Below the pieces are notes generated by a model, which was not told the DNA's origin, did no database searches, and saw nothing but the letters and a program-made list of their open reading frames with translations. Positions 60,421 to 64,000 of a DNA stretch of 64,000 nt are shown here, piece by piece. The stretch's first letter is position 1. Every line of letters begins with the position of its first letter. Source of the stretch: Brachionus plicatilis (lineage: Eukaryota; Rotifera; Eurotatoria; Ploima; Brachionidae); the NCBI GenBank assembly GCA_010279815.1, contig QEOQ01000460.1, positions 366,123 through 430,122 on the forward strand. Direction: 5' to 3'. The position numbers were made by a program, and so were the translations under genes.

Positions 60421-63400
60421 TTTTCTTAAATTAATTCTATCCAATTTTCTTTTTGTATTTTTTTTATGATTTTTTTTGCACATAATTTTTTTTGGTTTTA
60501 TGTTTTAGAATTGATGACAAAAAAATACTTAACTTTATTTTTAACGGTCGTGAAAGCAAATGAAGAACTTTAATGAAGGATATTTATCAAAGTGAAGACA
60601 TTTAAATCAAGATTTAAAAGTTTAAGACAATTTATTTTATTAAAAAAAATATTCTCTTTTCCATTTTTCTAATTATTCAGATTTTTATTTTGTAATTAAA
60701 ATTGTAAAACATAAGTAATTATTTATCTGAAAATCATTCAGAGTTGTTTAAAAACAATTTCAAATGGATACATGATTAATTAAAACGATCGAACTATTGA
60801 TATTTTACCGAATTTATGCACTTGTAAATACTCATGTCTTGTTTTGATTAATGTCTTGATCAAGTTTGCAATGAATTATCAGACATATCCACGAAATAAA
60901 ATCTAATACAGCCTCATAGACAGAAACAAAGATTTGATGGATGCAACAAACACCAACTTATCCATGTTAAAATATTTAAAAAAAAAGAAACAGTAAAAAT
61001 AATTCAATTTCATGAAATTTTGAAAATTTTTACTAATATAAACTCATTTTCCCTAAAGACAAAAAACTTTAGCTTAAAAGGAAAAATCCAAATTACATCA
61101 AGAATAATTGTTTAAAAAAAATTCCTAGGATTTGATTATTTATATTGTTAAGAGAGTTAAAAGCTTAAAATAAAAAAAATTAATCAATGATTCTTTGGAG
61201 GTACAGGTCAAGGAGAGTCGTAAAGGGAAGTATTTTAGCTAAAAAAATTCTTTTCCTATTAAAAATTGAGACAAGAAGATCTTTTAACATTTTCATATTT
61301 CTAATTTAATTTGATTTTTTTGGAAAATTCTAAAATCTTTTAAATACACATGAACGGTAGAAAAATGAACATTTGAATAAATAAATCAAAATGTTTAATT
61401 GAAAATATTCTCATGCATTTTTAAATTTTCCGAAAAAAAAACCTCTTTATTCTGAAATGGTTGAATATCTTTCTCACCAATTTTTAAATTCATCCGGTGA
61501 AAATTATTTTGCTATCTATTCTTCAAATTTTGGATTTTTTTGTCACCTATTGGGGCATCGAATCTTAATATAAAAAAAAAATTAATTATTTTTTTTAATT
61601 TATATCTGAATTATAATTTTAGAATTTATCTGAAAATGCCTTGTATCAAAATATTCTTTTTGAAATTAATAATTAGGACAAAAAGCTTTTATTTCTAATA
61701 AAGAGGAATCTTCAAACTCTACTTGCTAAAATAAATTATTTAATTAGAACCAAGAATAGAAATGCTCAAATCCAGCACCGATATGTTATTTTGTTGTTTA
61801 TTGAATTTTTTAGAATTAAAATTTTATTTAAATTCACAAAAGATTAATAAAATTTTGAGATCTTTTAAAAAGTATTGATCAAAAAAATCAATAAATAATT
61901 AAAAATTTAAAAATCGTCCTTTTATGCTTAGACAATCACTTTTAAGGAAAAAAATATATAGAAGACAAAAAATATAGAATTGCTAAAAAAAAATAATGTA
62001 GGATAATCAAAACATAGAAAAATCAAAATAATATAGAAAAATTAATAATTTAGGAAATGTAGAGAAAATAAAGAATTTTTTTTAAAAGCACACGCATCTT
62101 TATTTTTAACAAAATTTTTTTTTCAAGAATTGATTAAAAACAATAAAAATATTAAGCTCAATCAGAAAAAAATCAAAAAATCAAAAAAATTGTTTCATAA
62201 TACGAATCAAAAACAAGTGAATTGCATATTAATGGTATTGATTGTTTATTTTTAGATAATTAATTAATTATATTAATTTAAGAGTAAGATTTATAGTTTA
62301 AAAATATTCTTTTCTTTATTTTATTTTTCTACATTTTGATATTTCTATATTAAAAAAAATTCTATATTTTTCATTCTAATTTTTTTTTTATATTTTTTTT
62401 TCTATGTTTTGATAGAACCCCACTTTTCTTAGATAATACGACTTTTTTGAATTTTTTTATGACTTCAACTTTACACAAAAATTAATACATTTTTGATTAC
62501 TTTAAACTCTGACAAATTGAACTTAGCCATTAAATAATTTTTTTAATTTAATTCTATTAAATTTAAATATTAGAATTTAAAAAGCAAGTTGCATAGCGAT
62601 ATACGGCAGATAGACGCGTTCCGAAACAAAATATTTGAACTCTAGTTTAAGACTTTGTTTTCACGTTCTCAAAAAAAGAAATTCATAAGTTTTTGAATAG
62701 AAATATTTTTAAAGTTGCATGAAATTTAATCCTTTCAGAATTTAAATTTAATCACAAGTTTTTAATTCCAAAGAGCAGGGTTTTTACGATTTTTAGACTA
62801 AGCAAACAATACTTGGTCAATAGAAATTTAAAATAATTTTAATCTTGATTCAACCAATTTTCAAGTAGTCATGAAATGCAAGCGTATTTTGTCGGATTTC
62901 CCGTTTGTTAATGGTTCATGCAATTTAATTTGATAGTTTTATTTTTTTATTATTTTTAGATAAGAAATAATAACTCAATTTAATTTTTATGTATTTTATG
63001 GTTTTTTTTTTAGATAAAAGGAAAATATTTTTTCAATCATATGAATATTTGAAGTTTAAACCTTTGTCGTTGTCATATGAATGAAGGCCAAAATTCAAAA
63101 ATAATCATCAAGCATTAATTTCTGCTTCTAAAATATTTTTCAAAATTTAAATCTAAAAAATTTAAATAATCAAGAAAAGTTGATTTAAAAAGGTTAATGA
63201 AATTTAAAAATTTTGACAAAATACATTAGAGCTGAGACGCGGCCAAGAATCAAAATAATGCCTTTTAATGTGAGTAGGTTTATGGTGCAAGATAAAATTT
63301 ATTGGCAAAATTGCGCTGTATTTTACTCTCTTTATTTGCCAGGTTTCATTTAAATATAGCAATTATTTTACTCCAATTGAATTTCAACATTTTTCCAATA

Positions 63401-64000
63401 AATTTATCTTACTTCGATGCCAAGTTATATAATTTAATGTACATTTACTCATAATTATATATTTTATTATTTTAACAATTTTTGTTAATGTTGTCTTTGG
63501 GGTGTATTAAAAGAGAGAAAAAAAGCCTCAAGAAAAAAATGTTTGTCTAAACATTTGTTTTACCATTTTATTGTTTGAATAAAAAAAAAAGAAAACAAAA
63601 AAAAGTTTCTTAAAGAAAGTAGCAATTTATAAAATTACTTTATAAACGCTTGTTTAATAAGAAACACTATTTAAGCTTAAAATATTTGAGAAACACATTC
63701 TTCAGTATCTAATTTGACGGGATCACACTAGGGCTATTTCCATGGCAAAATGCAAACGTTTAGCTCAAGAGACTTATTTCCTTGATCTCAAGAGTTTTGT
63801 TTAGGAAATTGAGTCAAAATTTAAGTCTTAAGTGTGAAGTACGTAAGAATTTTTCTAAATACCAAGGCTAAAGACCTCGGCATTTTCCTTGATCACGAGC
63901 AATTAATCCTTCATCCCTACTATGTTATGACTTAAAAACAATCAGTAAATCCAAAGACAGGTGTTTGGCATAATCCAGAAAATAGTATTTAAGCAACTTG
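60421..64000. other. Gene-free AT-rich end of window
   Basis: No coding frame or RNA gene is seen. Between about 61950 and 62430 there are inverted strings (ACATAGAAAAATC with its partner TCTATGTTTTGATAG; TATAGAA and TTCTATA runs) that may be an old foldback element. The remainder shows only AT-rich low-complexity sequence. Confidence 0.5.

Overview
The window is nuclear DNA of a small invertebrate animal. It is very AT-rich. Every multi-exon gene uses GT-AG introns, many only about 47-60 nt long, and the gene content is metazoan: a HECT ligase with RCC1 repeats (HERC4), an adhesion GPCR with a GPS motif, CNOT3, MOB1, DDX10 and DDX47. Compact introns, AT-richness and the style of the decayed non-LTR retroelements suggest a rotifer (perhaps Brachionus-like); this is inference. 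Joining exons by splice phase gave ten protein genes, seven of them spliced, and in each spliced model the summed exon length is a multiple of three.

Layout. 0.6-8.2 kb (+): a PDZ domain spliced in frame onto a huge NO VEIN/sacsin-like GHKL ATPase with a DUF3883 tail. 10.4-11.1 kb (+): MOB1. 12.3-14.1 kb (-): mitochondrial ribosomal protein bL33m and DDX47. 16.1-22.8 kb (-): complete nine-exon HERC4. 26.7-32.8 kb (-): DDX10, with a 3.7-kb intron holding a MITE and a retroelement tail. 33.0-36.4 kb (-): an eight-exon gene that is possibly TBC-like. 36.9-39.4 kb: nested transposons and a Merlin-like element. 39.6-41.2 kb: two divergent paralogous secreted cysteine-rich genes. 41.4-44.8 kb (+): a nine-exon adhesion GPCR. 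51.0-56.0 kb (+): CNOT3, with a 19-N assembly gap inside its last intron. 56-64 kb: transposon remnants and otherwise no gene that I can see.

The genes do not form a pathway. DDX47, DDX10 (ribosome assembly) and bL33m (mitochondrial ribosome) share a theme probably by chance. The mobile DNA stands out: two copies of a 356-357 bp element with perfect 9-bp target duplications (Mutator-like), one of them inserted in a palindromic MITE that itself splits a Tc1 copy; a GC-rich mariner-type MITE; several foldback elements inside large introns; a DD34E Tc1 relic; a Merlin-type relic; and at least four non-LTR retrotransposon fragments. The most unusual points are the PDZ/NO VEIN fusion, the nested transposon stack, a 33-nt exact inverted copy of the MOB1 stop-codon region, and a HERC4 intron that stays open in frame.
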